A stretch of DNA of 64,000 nucleotides from Schaalia sp. ZJ405 (GTDB taxonomy: Bacteria; Actinomycetota; Actinomycetes; Actinomycetales; Actinomycetaceae), in NCBI RefSeq assembly GCF_011038885.2, contig NZ_CP064952.1:1860001-1924000 (forward strand), written 5' to 3'. The position numbers were made by a program, and so were the translations under genes. How positions within the stretch are numbered: position 1 is the stretch's first letter; every line of letters starts with the position of its first letter. Shown here one piece after another: positions 36,155-47,161 of the stretch. The notes under the pieces are model-generated. The model made no database searches, was not told the origin of the DNA, and saw nothing but the letters and a program-made list of their open reading frames with translations.

Positions 36155-36254
36155 TTCTTTTGACTCCTGTCGTCGAGCCGGTTCTCTGCTGGACTCACCC
36201 TAAGGTCAGTCCAGCCGAGCCTTGCCGAACGGATTTTGGTCTGAGGGGCGAAGA

Positions 36255-36521
36255 TCACTTCGCCTTTTCGAGGATCTCCACCAGACGCCAGCGCTTCGTC
36301 GCTGACAGCGGGCGGGTCTCCATGATGCGGACGAGATCGCCGATGGCGGCCTCATTGGCCTCATCGTGAACCTTGACCTTCTTGTTCTTGCGCATAACCT
36401 TGCCGTAGAGAGCGTGCTTCACACGGTCCTCAATCTGAACGACAATTGTCTTGTCCATCTTGTCGCTGACAACGTAGCCACGACGGACCTTGCGCTCATT
36501 GCGCTGGGTTGTTTCAGCCAT
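36255..36521 (-). CDS. rpsQ: 30S ribosomal protein S17
   Basis: 88 residues: [20 protein letters not shown] and [22 protein letters not shown] are S17 signatures. ATG 36521 has AGGAG 9 nt upstream and is chosen over a GTG three codons earlier that would sit on the ribosome site. Confidence 0.96.
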   Translation of the reverse strand: MAETTQRNERKVRRGYVVSDKMDKTIVVQIEDRVKHALYGKVMRKNKKVKVHDEANEAAIGDLVRIMETRPLSATKRWRLVEILEKAK

Positions 36522-36526
36522 CTCGG

Positions 36527-36760
36527 TCACTCCTCAGTGCTCGGGGCGGTGCGGTAGCCAAGCTCCCGTTCGCGCGCAATCGTGTAGATCCGGGCAATGT
36601 TACGACGCACGGTCTTCATGCGTCCGTGATCTTCGAGGCTACCGACGGCCTGCGCGAAACGCAGGTTGAATAGCTCGGCTTTTGCCTTCTCGAGTTCTTT
36701 GGACAGCTGGGCGTCGTCCATGGCATCGAGGTCGGCGGCGGTCAGACCCTTGTCGGCCAT
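36527..36760 (-). CDS. rpmC: 50S ribosomal protein L29
   Basis: 77 residues: [25 protein letters not shown], then [16 protein letters not shown]. Lies at the nascent-chain exit tunnel. Its ATG overlaps the rplP stop by one base. Confidence 0.96.
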   Translation of the reverse strand: MADKGLTAADLDAMDDAQLSKELEKAKAELFNLRFAQAVGSLEDHGRMKTVRRNIARIYTIARERELGYRTAPSTEE

Positions 36761-37179
36761 CAGATGTCACCACCCTCTCGGACCACGAAGCGGGTCTTCA
36801 TTGGGAGCTTGTGCTGGGCGCGGCGCAGAGCCTCGCGAGCGAGTGCCTCATCGACACCACCCAGCTCGAACAGGATTCGTCCCGGCTTGACGGGGGCAAC
36901 CCACCACTCGGGAGCACCCTTACCGGAACCCATACGGGTTTCGGCGGGCTTCTTGGTCAGCGGGCGGTCCGGGAAGATGTTGATCCACACCTTGCCGCCA
37001 CGCTTGATGTGACGTGTCACGGCGATACGAGCGGCCTCGATCTGACGGTTCGTGATGTACGCGCCTTCGAGAGCCTGAATTCCGAAATCGCCGAACGCCA
37101 GTTCGGTGCCGCCGCTGGCATTGCCTGTGCGGTGGGGACGGTGCTGCTTACGGTACTTTGTCCGACGGGGAATGAGCAT
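36760..37179 (-). CDS. rplP: 50S ribosomal protein L16
   Basis: 139 residues: [15 protein letters not shown] opening, [49 protein letters not shown] and [12 protein letters not shown]. Organises the A-site tRNA channel. Confidence 0.97.
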   Translation of the reverse strand: MLIPRRTKYRKQHRPHRTGNASGGTELAFGDFGIQALEGAYITNRQIEAARIAVTRHIKRGGKVWINIFPDRPLTKKPAETRMGSGKGAPEWWVAPVKPGRILFELGGVDEALAREALRRAQHKLPMKTRFVVREGGDI

Positions 37180-37185
37180 TGGGGC

Positions 37186-37992
37186 TCAGGCCTCCGATCC
37201 GGTCTCGGCAGCAGCGGGTGCCTCGGCCTGAGCCTTGGTCTGCTGCTGGGTATTGTCTTGGGTGTTGCGTCCGCCTCGACGAGGTCCGCCACGGCGATCC
37301 CCGCGGCGTCCGCCTCGGTTGGCCTGCTCGGCCTGCTGGCGAGCGAACTCACGCTCGGTGATGTCACCCTTGTAGATCCAGACCTTGACGCCAATGCGAC
37401 CAAAGGTCGTGCGTGCCTCGTGGAATCCGTAGTCGATGTTCGCGCGGAGCGTGTGCAACGGCACGCGACCCTCGCGGTAGAACTCGGAACGGCTCATTTC
37501 GGCGCCGCCCAAACGACCGGAGACCTGGACACGAATGCCCTTGGCTCCCGCACGCTGTGCGGACTGAATGCCCTTACGCATCGCGCGCCTAAATGACACG
37601 CGGGCGGCGAGCTGCTCGGCGATGCCCTGAGCAACGAGCTGGGCGTTAATGTCGGGGTTCTTCACCTCGAGAATGTTGAGCTGCACCTGCTTGCCGGTGA
37701 GCTTCTCAAGGCTCTGACGAAGACGATCTGCCTCAGCTCCACGGCGACCGATGACGATACCGGGGCGAGCGGTGTGCAGGTCGACGCGCACACGGTCACG
37801 GGTACGCTCAATGTCAACCTTCGCGATGCCTGCGCGCTCGAGGCTATCGACCAGTGTCTTACGGATCGCGACGTCCTCGGCAACGTAATCCGAGTAGCGC
37901 TGACCCTTGGTGGTGGAGTCGGAGAACCAGCGAGACCGGTGGTCAGTGGTGATTCCCAGACGGAACCCAGTGGGGTTAACCTTCTGGCCCAT
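37186..37992 (-). CDS. rpsC: 30S ribosomal protein S3
   Basis: 268 residues: [18 protein letters not shown] start (ATG 37992, chosen over a longer frame), the KH domain with [10 protein letters not shown], and the C-terminal [17 protein letters not shown] Gly/Arg-then-Gln/Ala-rich tail of about 55 residues follows, as in many actinobacteria. Part of the mRNA entry helicase. Confidence 0.96.
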   Translation of the reverse strand: MGQKVNPTGFRLGITTDHRSRWFSDSTTKGQRYSDYVAEDVAIRKTLVDSLERAGIAKVDIERTRDRVRVDLHTARPGIVIGRRGAEADRLRQSLEKLTGKQVQLNILEVKNPDINAQLVAQGIAEQLAARVSFRRAMRKGIQSAQRAGAKGIRVQVSGRLGGAEMSRSEFYREGRVPLHTLRANIDYGFHEARTTFGRIGVKVWIYKGDITEREFARQQAEQANRGGRRGDRRGGPRRGGRNTQDNTQQQTKAQAEAPAAAETGSEA

Positions 37993-37993
37993 C

Positions 37994-38365
37994 TCAGTGG
38001 TCTCCCTTCTTCTTGTCTTCCTTCGTGCCCACAACGATGGTGATGTGGCTGGACCGCTTGAGGATACGTCCCGCACGGCCCTGGGCCCGAGGGCGGAACC
38101 GCTTCATTGTGGGACCTTCATCAACGTAGGCTTCCAGAACCTGGAGATCTGCCTCGTTGAAGGTTTCTCCGGCTAGCTCAGCCTTGACCTTCGAGTTGGC
38201 CACGGCACTGAGCAGCACCTTGCGGACATCGGTGGCGACGGCCTGCGGGGCGAACCGCAGAATGTCGGCGGCCTCGAGAGCAGCCTTTCCGCGAACTTCG
38301 TTCACGACTCGACGTGCTTTCTGAGGCGTGACGCGAACGTAACGCGCCTGCGCCTTGGCTTCCAT
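37994..38365 (-). CDS. rplV: 50S ribosomal protein L22
   Basis: 123 residues: [40 protein letters not shown], then [22 protein letters not shown]. Its hairpin lines the exit tunnel. ATG 38365 fits the family start; the long upstream frame lies inside rpsS. One nucleotide separates it from rpsC. Confidence 0.96.
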   Translation of the reverse strand: MEAKAQARYVRVTPQKARRVVNEVRGKAALEAADILRFAPQAVATDVRKVLLSAVANSKVKAELAGETFNEADLQVLEAYVDEGPTMKRFRPRAQGRAGRILKRSSHITIVVGTKEDKKKGDH

Positions 38366-38396
38366 GAAATCTGCCTCTTCTTCCGTAGGAGCCGGC

Positions 38397-38678
38397 TCAG
38401 CGCCGACGTCCCTTTCGATCGTCCTTGTCGTGGCTACGGAAAGTACGCGTTGGAGCGAACTCACCGAGCTTGTGGCCCACCATCGACTCAGTGACGAAGA
38501 CGGGGACATGCTTACGACCGTCGTGCACGGCAATGGTCAGGCCCAGGAAATCCGGGGTGATGACCGAGCGGCGCGACCAAGTTTTAATGACGTTCTTCGA
38601 ACCCGACTCGTTAGCGGCGTCGACCTTCTTGAGCAGGTGGTCGTCGACGAACGGGCCCTTCTTCAAACTACGTGGCAT
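38397..38678 (-). CDS. rpsS: 30S ribosomal protein S19
   Basis: 93 residues: [19 protein letters not shown] opening, [43 protein letters not shown] ending. Head protein near the A site. Confidence 0.97.
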   Translation of the reverse strand: MPRSLKKGPFVDDHLLKKVDAANESGSKNVIKTWSRRSVITPDFLGLTIAVHDGRKHVPVFVTESMVGHKLGEFAPTRTFRSHDKDDRKGRRR

Positions 38679-38694
38679 ATTTATCGACTCCTAC

Positions 38695-39531
38695 TTAGCG
38701 GTTCTTGCCGGTCTTACGACGGCGAACGATCAGGCGATCGCTCGGCCTATTCGGACGACGGGTACGACCCTCGGGCTTACCCCAGGGGCTGACAGGATGA
38801 CGGCCACCGGAGGTACGGCCTTCACCACCACCGTGCGGGTGGTCAACCGGGTTCATGACGACGCCACGAACGTGGGGGCGCTTGCCCTTCCACCGCATGC
38901 GGCCAGCCTTACCCCAGTTGATGTTGGACTGCTCAGCGTTGCCAACTTCACCGATGGTTGCACGGCAGGTAACTTCCACGTTGCGGATTTCGCCGGAGGG
39001 CATACGCAGCTGCGCGTAAGCGCCTTCCTTCGCAACGAGCTGGACCGAGGATCCCGCGGAGCGCGCAATCTTCGCGCCGCCACCGGGCTTAAGCTCAACG
39101 GCGTGCACAACGGTACCCAGGGGGATGTTGCGCAGCTGGAGCGAGTTGCCCGGCTTGATGTCGGCGCCAACGCCAGCTTCGATGCGGTCACCCTGCTTGA
39201 GGCCCGCCGGGGCGAGGATGTAGCGCTTGGCACCATCGGCGTAGTGCAGGAGAGCAATACGAGCGGTGCGGTTCGGGTCGTACTCAATGTGAGCGACGAC
39301 CGCGGGAACGCCATCCTTGTCGTGACGACGGAAGTCAATGACGCGGTACTGACGCTTGTGACCGCCACCGCGATGACGCGACGTCACGCGACCATTGGAG
39401 TTGCGTCCACCGGTCTTGTGCAGCGGCCGCAGCAGAGACTTCTCAGGTTCGCTGCGCGTGATCTCGACAAAGTCGGAGACCGACGAGAAGCGACGACCCG
39501 GAGTCGTGGGCTTGTATTTACGGATTCCCAT
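38695..39531 (-). CDS. rplB: 50S ribosomal protein L2
   Basis: 278 residues: [37 protein letters not shown], then [21 protein letters not shown] with the conserved His implicated in peptidyl transferase centre assembly. Complete. Confidence 0.98.
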   Translation of the reverse strand: MGIRKYKPTTPGRRFSSVSDFVEITRSEPEKSLLRPLHKTGGRNSNGRVTSRHRGGGHKRQYRVIDFRRHDKDGVPAVVAHIEYDPNRTARIALLHYADGAKRYILAPAGLKQGDRIEAGVGADIKPGNSLQLRNIPLGTVVHAVELKPGGGAKIARSAGSSVQLVAKEGAYAQLRMPSGEIRNVEVTCRATIGEVGNAEQSNINWGKAGRMRWKGKRPHVRGVVMNPVDHPHGGGEGRTSGGRHPVSPWGKPEGRTRRPNRPSDRLIVRRRKTGKNR

Positions 39532-39552
39532 GTCTGTCTATCCCTCCGGGTC

Positions 39553-39858
39553 TCAGGCCTGATCGCCGAAGATATCGATGGAGCCCTCACGGAGCGTGAC
39601 AATGGCTCGCTTAACGTCTTTACGCTTGCCCAGCCCGTCACGCGTGCGGTAGGTCTTACCCTTGCGGTTCTGGGTGGCAATGGAACCGACCTTGACACCG
39701 AAGATGCGCTCAATCGCGATCTTGATCTCGGTCTTGTTCGCTCGGGGATCAACCTCGAAGGTGTACTTGCCCTGATCCATGAGGACCGAGGACTTTTCCG
39801 TCACCACAGGCTTGAGGATGATGTCGCGCGGATTCTTTTCCGCTTCGATCGTGCTCAC
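39553..39858 (-). CDS. rplW: 50S ribosomal protein L23
   Basis: 101 residues: [51 protein letters not shown] [14 protein letters not shown]. Docking site for trigger factor and SRP at the tunnel exit. Overlaps rplD by 4 nt. Confidence 0.97.
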   Translation of the reverse strand: MSTIEAEKNPRDIILKPVVTEKSSVLMDQGKYTFEVDPRANKTEIKIAIERIFGVKVGSIATQNRKGKTYRTRDGLGKRKDVKRAIVTLREGSIDIFGDQA

Positions 39859-40499
39859 TTGGTCTCCTCCTTGGTGCCGAGGAAGGCCTCAAAGGCAGCC
39901 TGCGTGAAGATCACGTCGTCGGCGTCGAGGACGTCGTACGTGTTCAGCTGGTCCGCCCACAGGACGTGAACCTCGGGGACGTTACGCAAGCTCAGAGCGG
40001 TGAGCTCATCGTTGCGATCGATAACGACGAGGACCTGGCGGTCATCGACGATGGCCTTGAGCGACGCGAGAGCAGCCTTGGTCGACGGCTTTTCGCCTTC
40101 GATGAGCTGGGTCACGACGTGAATACGATCGGCGCGGGCACGATCAGACAGAGCCGAACGCAGAGCGCCCTGCTTCATCTTCTTCGGGGTGCGCTGATCG
40201 TAGGAACGCGGCTGCGGGCCGTGGACAACGCCACCGCCGGTGAAGTGCGGCGCACGGATCGAGCCCTGACGAGCGTTACCGGTGCCCTTCTGGCGGAACG
40301 GCTTCTTGCCACCACCGGACACCATGCCGCGCGTCTTAGTTGCGTGCGTGCCCTGGCGTGCCGCAGCAAGCTGAGCGACAACAACCTGGTGCATCAGCGG
40401 AATGTTGGTTGGAACGTCGAAAATCTCGGCGGGCAGCTCAACCGAAGCTGTCTTCTGACCGGCGATATCGACAACGTCGACGGTACGAACGTCAGACAT
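39855..40499 (-). CDS. rplD: 50S ribosomal protein L4
   Basis: 214 residues: [57 protein letters not shown] [16 protein letters not shown]. Lines the exit tunnel; in E. coli it autoregulates the S10 operon. ATG 40499 is preferred to a GTG two codons upstream. Confidence 0.96.
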   Translation of the reverse strand: MSDVRTVDVVDIAGQKTASVELPAEIFDVPTNIPLMHQVVVAQLAAARQGTHATKTRGMVSGGGKKPFRQKGTGNARQGSIRAPHFTGGGVVHGPQPRSYDQRTPKKMKQGALRSALSDRARADRIHVVTQLIEGEKPSTKAALASLKAIVDDRQVLVVIDRNDELTALSLRNVPEVHVLWADQLNTYDVLDADDVIFTQAAFEAFLGTKEETK

Positions 40500-40501
40500 G
40501 A

Positions 40502-41170
40502 TCACGCACCCTTCACTGAGGAGCGAACGAGGACCACGCCGTTCTTGGGACCCGGGATGGCGCCGCTGATGAGCAGCAGGCCTTTCTCGGTGTCGACGGC
40601 CTGGACCTTGAGGTTCTGAACGGTCCGGCGCACGTTACCCATGCGACCAGCCATACGCAGGCCCTTGAAGATGCGACCGGGGGTCGCGCAGGCGCCGATA
40701 GAGCCGGGCTTGCGGTGGTTGCGGTGTGCACCGTGGGAGGCGGAAACGCCGGCGAAGCCGTGACGCTTCATGACGCCGGCGAAGCCCTTGCCCTTGGTGT
40801 TGCCGGAAACGTCAACACTCTGACCGGCCTCGAAGATGTCCGCATTGAGTTCCTGGCCGAGCTCGAAAGAGTCAGCCGCGGAGGTGCGAACCTCAGTGAG
40901 GTGACGGCGAGGCGCGACGCCAGCCTTTGCGAAATGGCCCGCGAGGGGCTTGGTGACCTTGCGCGCATCGATTTCTTCGAAACCGATCTGAACAGCGGTG
41001 TAGCCGTCAGTCTCTTCTGTGCGCAGCTGCGTCACAACGTTGGTGCCGACCTGCACGACAGTGAGGGGCACGAGGCGGCCTTCGGCATCCCACACCTGGG
41101 TCATGCCGAGCTTGCGGCCGAGCAGCGCCTTAACAGGCGCGCCAGCGTGCTGCTTATTGTCAGTTGTCAT
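40502..41170 (-). CDS. rplC: 50S ribosomal protein L3
   Basis: 222 residues: [25 protein letters not shown], then [37 protein letters not shown], and [13 protein letters not shown]. Early assembly protein of the 50S core. 11 nt after rpsJ. Confidence 0.97.
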   Translation of the reverse strand: MTTDNKQHAGAPVKALLGRKLGMTQVWDAEGRLVPLTVVQVGTNVVTQLRTEETDGYTAVQIGFEEIDARKVTKPLAGHFAKAGVAPRRHLTEVRTSAADSFELGQELNADIFEAGQSVDVSGNTKGKGFAGVMKRHGFAGVSASHGAHRNHRKPGSIGACATPGRIFKGLRMAGRMGNVRRTVQNLKVQAVDTEKGLLLISGAIPGPKNGVVLVRSSVKGA

Positions 41171-41181
41171 TGCAGAAGTCC

Positions 41182-41490
41182 TCAGAGCTTGATCTCGATG
41201 TTGACGTCCGCCGGCAGATCGAGACGCATGAGCGAGTCGACGGCCTTGGGCGTCGGGTCGATGATGTCGATAAGCCGCTTGTGAGTGCGCATTTCAAAGT
41301 GCTCGCGGCTGTCCTTGTACTTGTGGGGCGACCGAATGACGACAAACACGTTCTTTTCGGTCGGCAGCGGCACCGGGCCCACGACTGTGGCGCCCGCACG
41401 CTGCACGGTGTCCACGATCTTGCGCGCGGAGCTATCGATGACCTCGTGGTCATACGACTTGAGCCGGATGCGGATCTTCTGTCCCGCCAT
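41182..41490 (-). CDS. rpsJ: 30S ribosomal protein S10
   Basis: 102 residues: [61 protein letters not shown] are S10. It also acts in NusB-S10 antitermination. First gene of the S10 operon, about 330 nt downstream of the promoter at 41826-41854. Confidence 0.98.
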   Translation of the reverse strand: MAGQKIRIRLKSYDHEVIDSSARKIVDTVQRAGATVVGPVPLPTEKNVFVVIRSPHKYKDSREHFEMRTHKRLIDIIDPTPKAVDSLMRLDLPADVNIEIKL

Positions 41491-41825
41491 GCCGTCTTAC
41501 CTCTTCTCGTACAGATTCGTCACCGGTCCCCGCTACGTCATGTGCCGTTTGGCTCACCTATTCGCGGTTCCCCCGTCTGTCGGGAGGCGGACCGTTGTCT
41601 TGTCTAAAGATCTTGGGCGGAATGCCCGTGTCAACCGGTCGGGTGACCGGATAACAATGCCTCGCGTGCGCGAGGCAACCGTGCCAGTCTTCCAGATTCA
41701 TACGCACTCAGACAAGTGCGTCACTCACATTGAGCGTGTGAATCGTCCAACAGGCCGATCTGGATCTCTTGCTACCGGGTTCATCACCACTGAGGCGTTG
41801 ATTCCCTTTGTAGCACCGGGTAAAT

Positions 41826-41854
41826 ACACTACCCCGCGCTCGGGCGTGTCGCAA
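41826..41854 (-). promoter_or_regulatory. S10 operon promoter
   Basis: TTGCGA (41849-41854), 17-nt spacer, TAGTGT (41826-41831), minus strand. The predicted leader to rpsJ is about 330 nt, long enough for autoregulatory structure, which I did not resolve. Confidence 0.65.
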
Positions 41855-41969
41855 AATCCTGTGGATGTGAGACTCGCCTTATTCGGTGCGTCACTGTGCT
41901 TTTATCGCCTTGCTTAAGACTCCCAGGCGAGGTCACGTGTATTCAGCCAGCACCCACTGTGGTGGCCGA

Positions 41970-42080
41970 CTACGTCACAACGAATAGATTCATTGCGACA
42001 CAAACGGCGAAAAAGCAGCCTTATGAGCCTATTTCAAGCCAAAAACGTCACACTGCAAAAATTCATTGCTACGCCGGCGG
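41970..42080. repeat. Two-unit intergenic repeat, copy B
   Basis: Two units starting ACGTCACAACGAATAGATTC (41972) and ACGTCACACTGCAAAAATTC (42045), again exactly 73 nt apart. Both continue into ATTGC(G/T)ACRC. Same orientation and architecture as copy A at 9615-9737. It lies between the tuf terminator and the S10 promoter. Confidence 0.75.
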
Positions 42081-42099
42081 CTCTCAAGCATCGAATGTC

Positions 42100-42141
42100 A
42101 GGCAAACACAAAGGGACCCCAGTCCGAAGACTGGGGTCCCT
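42100..42141 (-). terminator. Rho-independent terminator of tuf
   Basis: A perfect 13-bp stem (42112-42124 with 42129-42141) closed by CGAA, followed on the minus strand by TTTGTGTTTG. About 37 nt after the tuf stop. Confidence 0.85.
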
Positions 42142-42177
42142 CATGTGTGAGATCAGCGGGTCTGAGACCCTACCGGA

Positions 42178-43365
42178 TCACTTGGAGATTTCGGTCACAC
42201 GACCGGAACCAACGGTGCGGCCACCCTCACGGATAGCGAAACCGAGGCCCGGCTCCATAGCGATCGGCTGGATGAGCTCGACGGAGATTTCCGTGGTGTC
42301 GCCAGGCATGACCATGTCGGTGCCCTCGGGGAGGGTGATGACGCCGGTCACGTCGGTTGTACGGAAGTAGAACTGCGGACGGTAGTTCGAGAAGAACGGG
42401 TTGTGACGGCCACCCTCGTCCTTCTTGAGGATGTAGACCTGGCCGGTGAACTCCGTGTGAGGAGTGATCGAACCGGGGACAGCCACAACCTGGCCGCGCT
42501 CAACTTCGTCACGCTTGGTGCCGCGCAGCAGCAGACCACAGTTCTCGCCTGCCCATGCTTCGTCCATCGACTTGTGGAACATCTCGATACCGGTGACGGT
42601 GGTCTTCTGAGGCTCGCGGATACCGAGGATCTCGACCTCGGAGTTGATGGCGAGCTTGCCACGCTCAACACGGCCGGTGACAACGGTGCCACGACCGGTG
42701 ATGGTGAAGACGTCCTCGATCGGCATGAGGAACGGCTTGTCCATGTCGCGCTCGGGGGTCGGGACGAACTCGTCCACAGCGTCCATGAGCTCTTCGACCT
42801 TCTTGGTCCACTCGGGGTCACCCTCAAGAGCCTTGAGAGCGGAAACCTGAATGATCGGAGCTTCACGATCGAAGCCCTGGGACTCGAGCAGGTCGCGGCA
42901 TTCTTCCTCAACGAGCTCCAGCATTTCCTCATCGTCGACCATGTCGGACTTGTTGAGGGCAATGAGGATCGTCGGAACGCCAACCTGGCGAGCAAGCAGA
43001 ACGTGCTCGCGGGTCTGCGCCATCGGGCCGTCGGTGGCGGCGACAACGAGGATCGCGCCGTCCATCTGAGCAGCACCGGTGATCATGTTCTTCACGTAGT
43101 CAGCGTGACCGGGGGCGTCAACGTGTGCGTAGTGACGCTGCTCGGTCTGGTACTCAACGTGAGAAACGTTAATGGTGATACCGCGGTCGCGCTCCTCAGG
43201 AGCGTTGTCGACCTGGTCGAACGGCGTGTAGTCGTTCAGCTCGGGGTACTTGTCGTGCAGCACCTTGGTAATTGCAGCGGTAAGCGTCGTCTTGCCGTGG
43301 TCAACGTGACCGATCGTGCCGATGTTGACGTGCGGCTTGGTGCGCTCGAATTTGGCCTTCGCCAC
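42178..43365 (-). CDS. tuf: Elongation factor Tu
   Basis: 395 residues: [23 protein letters not shown] with the G1 loop, DAPGHADYV (G3), NKSDMVD (G4), and the C-terminal [20 protein letters not shown]. Brings aminoacyl-tRNA to the A site. GTG 43365 has AGGAGG upstream; the longer frame is rejected. A 165-nt gap separates it from fusA, so an extra promoter is possible, and a terminator follows. Confidence 0.98.
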   Translation of the reverse strand: MAKAKFERTKPHVNIGTIGHVDHGKTTLTAAITKVLHDKYPELNDYTPFDQVDNAPEERDRGITINVSHVEYQTEQRHYAHVDAPGHADYVKNMITGAAQMDGAILVVAATDGPMAQTREHVLLARQVGVPTILIALNKSDMVDDEEMLELVEEECRDLLESQGFDREAPIIQVSALKALEGDPEWTKKVEELMDAVDEFVPTPERDMDKPFLMPIEDVFTITGRGTVVTGRVERGKLAINSEVEILGIREPQKTTVTGIEMFHKSMDEAWAGENCGLLLRGTKRDEVERGQVVAVPGSITPHTEFTGQVYILKKDEGGRHNPFFSNYRPQFYFRTTDVTGVITLPEGTDMVMPGDTTEISVELIQPIAMEPGLGFAIREGGRTVGSGRVTEISK

Positions 43366-43530
43366 TTGTGTCCTCCTGGACTCGGGTAGATTTCTCAGCC
43401 TTTGGCTAGGTGTCACTCTAACACCCACTAGGGCCTGAGACCTACAGGGATTTTATTGGTGTGAGGCGGCTCGCTTCATCGCCGTAGTCTGAGCTGCGGA
43501 ACAGACTCAGCGAGCCAACCCCGGTGGGAC

Positions 43531-45654
43531 TCAAGCGCCCCGAGACTTTCCAACGATTTCGTCGGCAACGTTGCGCGGAACCTCAGCGTAGGAGTCGAAC
43601 TCCATTGAGTAAACCGCGCGGCCCTGCGTCTTGGAACGCAGGTCGCCGACGTAACCGAACATTTCTGACAGCGGCACCTGCGCCTTGACAACGCGGACAC
43701 CGTGCTGCTCATCCATCGAAGAAATTGAACCACGACGGGAGTTCAGATCGCCAATGACATCACCCATGTACTCTTCGGGAGTACGAACCTCAACGGCCAT
43801 GATCGGCTCGAGGAGAACGGGGCTTGCCTTCTTCGCGGCCTCGCGGAAGGCCATCGACCCGGCAACCTTGAACGCCATTTCCGAAGAGTCAACCTCGTGG
43901 TAGGCGCCGTCAAGCAGCGTCGCCTTGATGTCAACCATCGGGTAGCCGGCAAGAACACCGGACTGCATGGCGTCTTGAATACCCGCGTTGACAGACGGAA
44001 TGTACTCGCGAGGAACGCGGCCACCGGTGACCTTGTCCTCGAATTCGTACTCTTCCTCAGAGTCGGCGGGAATCGGCTCGAGCGCGATGATGACGCGCGC
44101 GAACTGACCGGAACCACCGGTCTGCTTCTTGTGGGTGTACTCGTACTTGTCAACCGTCTTGCGGATGGTCTCACGGTAGGCAACCATCGGAGCGCCGACG
44201 TTCGCCTCAACCTTGAACTCGCGACGCATACGGTCAACGATGATGTCGAGGTGAAGCTCACCCATACCACCGATGATCGTCTGGCCGGTTTCCGGATCCA
44301 GCTCAACGGTGAAGGTTGGGTCCTCTTCGGCCAGCTTCTGGATCGCGACGCCCATCTTCTCCTGGTCAGCCTTTGACTTCGGCTCAACCGCAACCTGGAT
44401 CACAGGCTTGGGGAAGGTCATGGATTCGAGGACGATCGGCTTGTCCTGTGCACACAGGGTGTCACCTGTCGTCGTGTCCTTGAGGCCGATAACCGCGTAG
44501 ATGTGACCCGCGTGGGCAGCATCAACCGGGTTCTCCTTGTTGGAGTGCATCTGGAAGATCTTCCCGATACGCTCTTTCTTGCCCTTGGTGGAGTTGAGAA
44601 CCTGGGCGCCCGACTCCATCTTGCCGGAGTACACGCGGACGAATGTCAGCTTGCCGTAGAACGGGTGCGCGGCGATCTTGAAGGCAAGGGCCGACAGCGG
44701 CTCGTTCTCATCAGGCTTACGAGTCTCGGTTTCTTCTTCGGTATCTGAACCGGGCAGGAAGCCCTTGACATCACCGATGTCGAGCGGGGTCGGCAGGAAG
44801 TCAACAACCGCATCGAGCACGGGCTGAACACCCATGTTCCGCAGGGCGGTACCGCAGTAAACGGGGAACGCCTGACCGGAAACCGTCAGAGCACGGATGC
44901 CTTCCTTGATCTGGTCGATGGTGAGTTCACCGTTCTCAAGGTAGGCCTCGGTCAGTTCGTCAGAACCCTCGGCGGCGGCCTCGATGAGGGCCTCGCGGTA
45001 TTCCTCGGCCTGAGCCTGGTATTCCTCGGGGATCGGTCCGCGAACAACGAGGGAGCCGAGGGTCGGCTGTCCTTTGTCGTCCTTGGCCGGGTAGGTCAGG
45101 GCTTCCATCGTCAGCAGGTCAATGTTGCCAACGAAGTCATTTTCGGCACCCATCGGCACCTGCATGACGATCGGGGTTGCGTGGAGGCGATCCTTGATGG
45201 TGGACACCGAGAAGAAGAAGTCGGCGCCCATCTTGTCCATCTTGTTGATGAAGCAGATACGCGGAACGCCGTACTTATCGGCCTGACGCCACACGGTTTC
45301 GGACTGCGGCTCAACACCTTCTTTACCGTCGAACACTGCGACAGCGCCGTCGAGGACGCGCAGTGAGCGCTCAACCTCAACGGTGAAGTCAACGTGTCCG
45401 GGGGTATCGATGATGTTGATCTGGTTGCCCTTCCAGAAGGACGTCACGGCAGCAGACGTAATCGTGATGCCGCGTTCCTTCTCCTGCTCCATCCAGTCGG
45501 TCGTTGATGCGCCGTCGTGGGTTTCGCCGAGCTTGTAGTTAATACCCGTGTAGAACAGGATACGTTCCGTCACGGTTGTCTTGCCGGCATCGATGTGAGC
45601 CATGATGCCAATGTTGCGGACCTTGTTGAGATCCGTGAGCACCTCTTGTGCCAC
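43531..45654 (-). CDS. fusA: Elongation factor G
   Basis: 707 residues, complete: [24 protein letters not shown] (G1), DTPGHVDFT (G3), [10 protein letters not shown] (G4), [14 protein letters not shown] and SGGSGQFA-like [11 protein letters not shown] in domain IV. Drives ribosomal translocation and recycling. GTG start at 45654. Confidence 0.98.
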   Translation of the reverse strand: MAQEVLTDLNKVRNIGIMAHIDAGKTTVTERILFYTGINYKLGETHDGASTTDWMEQEKERGITITSAAVTSFWKGNQINIIDTPGHVDFTVEVERSLRVLDGAVAVFDGKEGVEPQSETVWRQADKYGVPRICFINKMDKMGADFFFSVSTIKDRLHATPIVMQVPMGAENDFVGNIDLLTMEALTYPAKDDKGQPTLGSLVVRGPIPEEYQAQAEEYREALIEAAAEGSDELTEAYLENGELTIDQIKEGIRALTVSGQAFPVYCGTALRNMGVQPVLDAVVDFLPTPLDIGDVKGFLPGSDTEEETETRKPDENEPLSALAFKIAAHPFYGKLTFVRVYSGKMESGAQVLNSTKGKKERIGKIFQMHSNKENPVDAAHAGHIYAVIGLKDTTTGDTLCAQDKPIVLESMTFPKPVIQVAVEPKSKADQEKMGVAIQKLAEEDPTFTVELDPETGQTIIGGMGELHLDIIVDRMRREFKVEANVGAPMVAYRETIRKTVDKYEYTHKKQTGGSGQFARVIIALEPIPADSEEEYEFEDKVTGGRVPREYIPSVNAGIQDAMQSGVLAGYPMVDIKATLLDGAYHEVDSSEMAFKVAGSMAFREAAKKASPVLLEPIMAVEVRTPEEYMGDVIGDLNSRRGSISSMDEQHGVRVVKAQVPLSEMFGYVGDLRSKTQGRAVYSMEFDSYAEVPRNVADEIVGKSRGA

Positions 45655-45745
45655 GAGTGTGGTTCCTTCGTTCGAAGTTTATGGGTGAGGATGCCGGGAA
45701 CATCCAGGTGAAGAGGGCGAATAGTCGCCCTCGCCACCCGGTGCC

Positions 45746-46216
45746 TTACCAGCGGTAGTGAGCGAACGCGCGGTTCGACTCGGCCATCTTGTGCATGTCC
45801 TCGCGACGCTTGACAGCGGCGCCAAGACCATTGGACGCATCGAGGATCTCGTTCGCGAGGCGCTCGGTCATCGTCTTCTCACGACGCTGACGAGAGAAGT
45901 CAACGAGCCAGCGCAGAGCAAGCGTCGTCGCACGAGCGGGACGAACCTCAACGGGAACCTGGTAGGTTGCGCCACCGACTCGGCGGGAACGAACCTCCAG
46001 CGCGGGGCGGATGTTGTCCAGCGCGCGCTTGAGCACGGAGACGGGCTCCTGCTCGGTGCGTTCGCGGACCGTTTCGAGTGCGCCGTAGACGATGCGTTCG
46101 GCGACGGTCTTCTTGCCGTCGAGGAGAACACGGTTGACAAGCTGGGTAACGACCTTGGAGCCGTACACCGGATCATCAACGAGGGGGCGCTTGGGAGCCG
46201 GGCCCTTACGAGGCAT
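45746..46216 (-). CDS. rpsG: 30S ribosomal protein S7
   Basis: 156 residues: [23 protein letters not shown] opening, [21 protein letters not shown], and the C-terminal [20 protein letters not shown]. Nucleates 30S head assembly. Its ATG overlaps the rpsL stop by one base. Confidence 0.98.
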   Translation of the reverse strand: MPRKGPAPKRPLVDDPVYGSKVVTQLVNRVLLDGKKTVAERIVYGALETVRERTEQEPVSVLKRALDNIRPALEVRSRRVGGATYQVPVEVRPARATTLALRWLVDFSRQRREKTMTERLANEILDASNGLGAAVKRREDMHKMAESNRAFAHYRW

Positions 46217-46590
46217 TACTTCTTCTCCTTCTTCGCGCCGTAGCGAGAGCGGGCCTGCTGGCGACCGCGCACGCCCTGAGTATCAAGTGAACCGCGAACG
46301 ATACGGTAGCGGACACCGGGGAGGTCTTTCACACGACCACCACGAACGAGCACGATCGAGTGCTCCTGCAGGTTGTGGCCTTCACCGGGAATGTACGCCG
46401 TAACCTCAATGCCGGACGAAAGGCGCACACGAGCAACCTTACGGAGGGCTGAGTTCGGCTTCTTCGGAGTGGTTGTGTACACACGCGTGCACACGCCGCG
46501 ACGCTGGGGTGAGCCCTTGAGCGCAGGGGTCTTCACCTTCGCGCGCTTGGAGCTGCGTCCCTTGCGAACGAGCTGTTGAATGGTAGGCAC
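46216..46590 (-). CDS. rpsL: 30S ribosomal protein S12
   Basis: 124 residues: [12 protein letters not shown] opening, [36 protein letters not shown]. Lys43 and Lys88, the usual streptomycin-resistance positions, are wild type. Controls decoding accuracy. The leader from the promoter at 46870-46899 is about 270 nt. Confidence 0.98.
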   Translation of the reverse strand: MPTIQQLVRKGRSSKRAKVKTPALKGSPQRRGVCTRVYTTTPKKPNSALRKVARVRLSSGIEVTAYIPGEGHNLQEHSIVLVRGGRVKDLPGVRYRIVRGSLDTQGVRGRQQARSRYGAKKEKK

Positions 46591-46869
46591 CGGATCTCCA
46601 GTTCTTTCCGTCGTCGGCTCCTCACCTGATGGTGTGGAGCCCTGGTAGGTCAGTCATCCGCGACTGTGGATCCCCCGCGGACACACTGCGGTCCATCAGG
46701 GGCCGGTGCGTCATGATAGCCACCGAAGTGGCCAGAGAATCACGCCCGGAACTCCGACGGAAGGAGTCCGCTACCGATAACGATCTGGTGAATGTTCAGC
46801 AGTCGCTCAATCGGCCGTCAGCATGTGAGCCGACGTTGAAGATCCCGCTTGTCACGGGAACCGTCCTCC

Positions 46870-46899
46870 AGGTTACGCGGTGAGCATTGGGGCGGTCAA
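46870..46899 (-). promoter_or_regulatory. rpsL operon promoter
   Basis: TTGACC (46894-46899), 18-nt spacer, TAACCT (46870-46875), minus strand. The nearest good sigma-type site upstream of rpsL. Confidence 0.55.
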
Positions 46900-46953
46900 A
46901 AGCCTACGACGTGAGTTGCAGCGCATTTCCTTCCCCAGATTCAGCAAACACCG

Positions 46954-46987
46954 CTCGTCCTCGTCAATTCTAATGAACGAGGACGAG
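46954..46987. repeat. Inverted pair of the dispersed GACGAGGACGAG word
   Basis: CTCGTCCTCGT (46954-46964) and ACGAGGACGAG (46977-46987) form a perfect 11-bp stem with a 12-nt loop. It lies between the GH3 terminator and the rpsL promoter, so it could terminate transcription in either direction. Confidence 0.8.
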
Positions 46988-47039
46988 GCGCCTCTCCCCC
47001 GGTCTGTTCCGCTGACCGGTCCGCCGGTTCCCCTCAGAT

Positions 47040-47100
47040 AAGCAAATAAAGAGCCGGCGGGCAAACACGGAAGCCGCAGCTTCTGCGCTTGCCCGCCGGC
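47040..47100 (-). terminator. Terminator of the downstream GH3 gene
   Basis: A 12-bp stem (47053-47064 with 47089-47100) enclosing a smaller hairpin (GAAGC/GCTTC, 47070-47083), followed on the minus strand by TCTTTATTTGCTT. About 60 nt after the stop. Confidence 0.75.
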
Positions 47101-47161
47101 ATGGAATCACCGCACCGATCACGTCATGCGTGAACAGGTCACGAGCGGCATTCTCGGAGGT

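Noticed and set aside
41285-41917. A + strand frame across rpsJ and the S10 leader.
   Set aside because: No ribosome site, and the S10 promoter and rpsJ explain the region.
46216-46590. Streptomycin-resistance changes in rpsL.
   Set aside because: Lys43 and Lys88 are both wild type.
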